A DNA stretch of 64,000 bases from Microbacteriaceae bacterium (lineage in GTDB: Bacteria > Actinomycetota > Actinomycetes > Actinomycetales > Microbacteriaceae), in contig JAODME010000002.1 of assembly GCA_025465095.1 (NCBI GenBank), positions 62,001 through 126,000 on the forward strand. The letters are read 5' to 3'. Position 1 is the stretch's first letter; each line of letters begins with the position of its first letter. Positions 62,004 through 64,000 of the stretch are shown here, one piece after another. The translations under genes and the position numbers were made by a program. The notes beneath the pieces were generated by a model, which searched no databases, was not told the DNA's origin, and saw only the letters and a program-made list of their open reading frames with translations.

Positions 62004-62567
62004 ATGGCGAGCGGGCCGAACGACAGCCCGACGAAGTCGCCGAGAAACCCGCCCGGCATCAAGTTGCCTGGCACCATCCTCGGGGTCGGGCTGGGCGGGT
62101 TCCTCGACGGGATCCTGCTGCACCAGATACTGCAGTGGCATCACATGCTCACCAGCTCCGCCACCGCAAACATCGACATCGGCACCTATCCGGCGACGAC
62201 GATTCCCGGCTTGCAGATGAACACCCTGTGGGACGGTCTCTTCCACACGGTCACCTGGCTCGCGGTGCTGATCGGGCTGGGGATGCTGTACTCACGCGTG
62301 ATCGGCTCTAGGGGGAGAGTCTGGACCTCACGTGTGCTCTGGGGTTGGGTGCTGGTGGGCTGGGGTCTCTTCAACCTGGTGGAAGGAATCATCGACCACC
62401 ACATTCTCGGCATTCACCACGTGGTCAGCGGGCAGTTCCAGACGCTGGCCGACCTTCTCTACCTCGCCGTGGGCGCATTGCTGCTCCTCAGCGGATGGCT
62501 GTTGCAGCGTTCCGGCCGGTTCATCGACCTGGTCGATCGGAACGATCGGGAGCGCACCGACAGCTGA
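62004..62567 (+). CDS. DUF2243 membrane protein
   Basis: 187 residues, four membrane segments. Family signature: GVGLGGFLDGILLHQILQWHHM (about residues 26-47), NTLWDGLFHTVTWLAVLIGL, GWGLFNLVEGIIDHHILGIHHV. The conserved His residues in membrane helices suggest metal or haem binding. Strong GAGGAGGGGAGGA ribosome site. DUF2243 genes often precede a CtaG-type cytochrome oxidase assembly gene; here that position holds a broken sequence. Confidence 0.88.
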   Translation: MASGPNDSPTKSPRNPPGIKLPGTILGVGLGGFLDGILLHQILQWHHMLTSSATANIDIGTYPATTIPGLQMNTLWDGLFHTVTWLAVLIGLGMLYSRVIGSRGRVWTSRVLWGWVLVGWGLFNLVEGIIDHHILGIHHVVSGQFQTLADLLYLAVGALLLLSGWLLQRSGRFIDLVDRNDRERTDS

Positions 62568-62733
62568 TGCCCGGCGCATCCGAGGGTCACGCCGAACACG
62601 GCGTCGCCGAGCTCGCGGCGGCACCGGTGATCGTCGTTGCCGCGGTGGCCGTCGGGTAGGAGCCAGGGCAAGCCGGTCGGGCGGGTGCTCAGGTCGGGGC
62701 CTCTGCACGTGATCACCCACCCGAACCTGGCAC
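62567..62733 (+). pseudogene. Probable remnant of a CtaG-like oxidase-assembly gene
   Basis: An ATG overlaps the DUF2243 stop (TGATG) and opens 30 codons with a hydrophobic stretch, HGVAELAAAPVIVVAAVAVG, then a TAG. Shortly afterwards, in another frame, RVLRSGPLHVITHPNLA appears, resembling the THP-containing loop of caa3-type CtaG proteins. This is what would remain after a large internal deletion. The link rests on remembered family patterns and needs a profile search. Confidence 0.4.
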
Positions 62734-64000
62734 GGCCCGCCTCAGCGGCGACGACGGCTCTTCGCGCCGCTCCTTCGCTCCCTCGACGAGGTAGTAGAGC
62801 ACCGGAAGCACGACGAGGGTCAAGGCCGTCGATGACACGAGGCCGCCGATGACGATGATCGCGAGCGGCTGCGAGATGAACCCGCCGCTTCCGGTGAGGC
62901 CGAGGGCGAGCGGCAGCAGAGCGAAGATCGTCGCCGCGGCCGTCATCAGAATCGGCCGCAGCCGCCTCGACGCGCCCTGGATGATCGCCTCGCCGACCCT
63001 GAGTCCCCGCTCCCGGTACTGGTTGATCAGGTCGACGAGCACGATCGCATTGGTCACCACGATTCCGATGAGCATCAGCACTCCGATCAGCGACGGGACG
63101 CCGAGCGGTATGCCGGAGACCACCTGCAGCAGGATGGCCCCGGTCGCCGCGAATGGCACGGACACGAGCAGAAGCAGCGGCTGGCGCAGGCTCTTGAACG
63201 TCGCGACCATCACGACGTAGACGATGAGGATTGCGACGAGCAGCGCGAGTCCGAGTTGACCGAACGCGTCGCCCTGCTGTGCGGTGACGCCTCCGATCTC
63301 GGCATCCGCTCCCGCCGGCAGGTCTGCTCCGGCGAGCGCCTCAGCCACCGCTGCGGAGGCTGTGCCGACGTCGTCGCCGTTCGGGGTGATGCTCACGGTG
63401 GCCGCTCGAACACCCTTGACGGTGGTGATGCTCGCCGGCCCGTCGCGCTGCTCGATGCTCGCGACATCCGCCAACGTGATGATGCCGCGCACGCTCGGGA
63501 TCGGGAAGGCCCGCAACTCCTCGACCGTCGTCGGGGCGTCGGCGTTGTCGATGTAGATCGAGAGCGTCTTCTCATCGATCACGACCGAGCCGACGGCAGA
63601 CGGCAGCATGCTCTCGGCGACGATTCCACCGACCGCGATCTCGCTGAGGCCCGCCTCGGCGGCGAGTCCGCGATCGACGTCGACGGCGATGAACGGCTGC
63701 GCGGCCGACAAATTGCTCGACGCCTCCGCGGTCACCTCGAGGTCCTCGACCGCGTCGAGCACCTCGAGAGCGGCTTCGTCGAGGTCGGACTGGCCGTTCG
63801 CCGTGATGTTGATCTCGATGTCGGATGACGCGAAGCCCGAGCCGGCGGCCTCGAGCGAGACGTCTCCCACGCCGTCCAGAGCGTTCAATGTCTCCCGCAC
63901 GGCTGATTGCAGCTCCTCCTGGTCGGCAGCCGGATCCGTCGTCAGCGAGAAGGTGATGCCTCCGTCGCCGAGGAACGCCTGGCGGATCGACGCGCCGCTC
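62713..64000 (-). CDS. RND-superfamily (HAE1/SwrC-type) efflux permease, C-terminal part
   Basis: About 428 codons, open at the right edge, so the N-terminal half is outside the window. Visible are a porter-domain half (SFASSDIEINITANGQSDLD region, VDVDRGLAAEAGLS, DVASIEQRDGPASITTVKGV) and the last six membrane helices with GIVVTNAIVLVDLINQYRERG and ASRRLRPILMTAAATIFALLPLA, the signatures of AcrB-type pumps. In Gram-positive bacteria such pumps export lipopeptides or drugs without an outer-membrane channel. The first base in frame is read from the edge; no start is visible. Confidence 0.9.
   Translation of the reverse strand, partial: SGASIRQAFLGDGGITFSLTTDPAADQEELQSAVRETLNALDGVGDVSLEAAGSGFASSDIEINITANGQSDLDEAALEVLDAVEDLEVTAEASSNLSAAQPFIAVDVDRGLAAEAGLSEIAVGGIVAESMLPSAVGSVVIDEKTLSIYIDNADAPTTVEELRAFPIPSVRGIITLADVASIEQRDGPASITTVKGVRAATVSITPNGDDVGTASAAVAEALAGADLPAGADAEIGGVTAQQGDAFGQLGLALLVAILIVYVVMVATFKSLRQPLLLLVSVPFAATGAILLQVVSGIPLGVPSLIGVLMLIGIVVTNAIVLVDLINQYRERGLRVGEAIIQGASRRLRPILMTAAATIFALLPLALGLTGSGGFISQPLAIIVIGGLVSSTALTLVVLPVLYYLVEGAKERREEPSSPLRRAVPGSGG

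Noticed and set aside
58969-62004. A 1011-codon leftward frame extending the NCS1 permease
   Set aside because: The extension lies antisense to the cyclase and XRE genes and crosses two promoters. The permease starts at 60543.

Overview
The window is 64 kb of dense, high-GC bacterial chromosome. Short intergenic gaps, many 4-bp ATGA/GTGA start-stop overlaps, and at least a dozen genes whose -10 hexamer (TANNNT) ends 6-7 nt before the start codon (a leaderless-mRNA signature) point to an actinobacterium. The protein families seen (DUF2510 and DUF1918 proteins, a RecQ-phosphoribosyltransferase fusion, an AbiEi/DUF559 protein, a SWIM-SNF2 helicase) and the recurrent word GCATCCG/CGGATGC suggest Microbacteriaceae or a relative. 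No rRNA, tRNA, phage or CRISPR locus was found. The only mobile-element trace is a decayed IS21 fragment.

Layout. (1) 1-4.15 kb: leftward acid-sugar catabolic operon (KdgT-type permease, DUF1537 kinase, PdxA-type dehydrogenase, GntR regulator cut by the window edge) behind a clear promoter and a double palindrome. (2) 4.2-6.9 kb: small genes and debris: a Met/Cys-rich Csp-type copper protein, remnants of an IS21 transposase, a DUF1998 (DrmB-type) protein and a frameshifted DnaQ-type exonuclease, then a DUF2510 membrane protein. (3) 7.1-15 kb: ROK regulator, sugar ABC importer, GH15 and GH31 hydrolases, an alpha-glucoside uptake and hydrolysis operon. (4) 15-23.5 kb: YchJ, moaA, rtcB, an M50 protease, a rifampin-phosphotransferase-like enzyme and small unknowns. 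(5) 23.4-31.9 kb: SWIM-SNF2 helicase, Ser/Thr kinase-GAF protein, an orphan DarT-like ADP-ribosyltransferase, a PAP2-lipid kinase fusion and an SDR. (6) 32-36.8 kb: class III aminotransferase and mmsA divergent from a PucR regulator, probably beta-amino-acid catabolism to acyl-CoA. (7) 36.8-43.5 kb: two different RecQ helicases flanking Nudix, DUF1918, homocysteine methyltransferase and GNAT genes. (8) 43.5-49.6 kb: CPBP protease, cysK-cysE, a CDF metal exporter, a DMT transporter, an AbiEi-DUF559 protein, and a microsatellite of (ACGTG)9 plus (GGAC)6. (9) 49.6-51.9 kb: DEAD-box RNA helicase with a long repetitive disordered N-terminus and a structured leader. (10) 52-57.6 kb: esterase; amide module (AmiC-like cytosolic sensor, APC permease, formamidase); MarR-GNAT pair. 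(11) 57.6-61.9 kb: divergent nitrogen-compound module (NCS1 permease, ureohydrolase, NTF2-like protein versus metal-dependent cyclase and XRE-cupin regulator) around a perfect operator palindrome. (12) 62-64 kb: DUF2243 protein followed by what looks like a wrecked CtaG-like gene, then the C-terminal half of an RND exporter running off the window.

Biologically, most of the window is a mosaic of small, locally regulated catabolic modules (acid sugars, alpha-glucosides, beta-amino acids, amides, guanidino/heterocyclic nitrogen) inserted among information-processing genes. The least expected features are the DarT-like enzyme beside a GAF-kinase with no DarG, the decayed DUF1998 locus, the agmatinase/NCS1/cyclase module with its shared operator, and a leaderless 17-codon ORF ending 2 nt before the gene it precedes.
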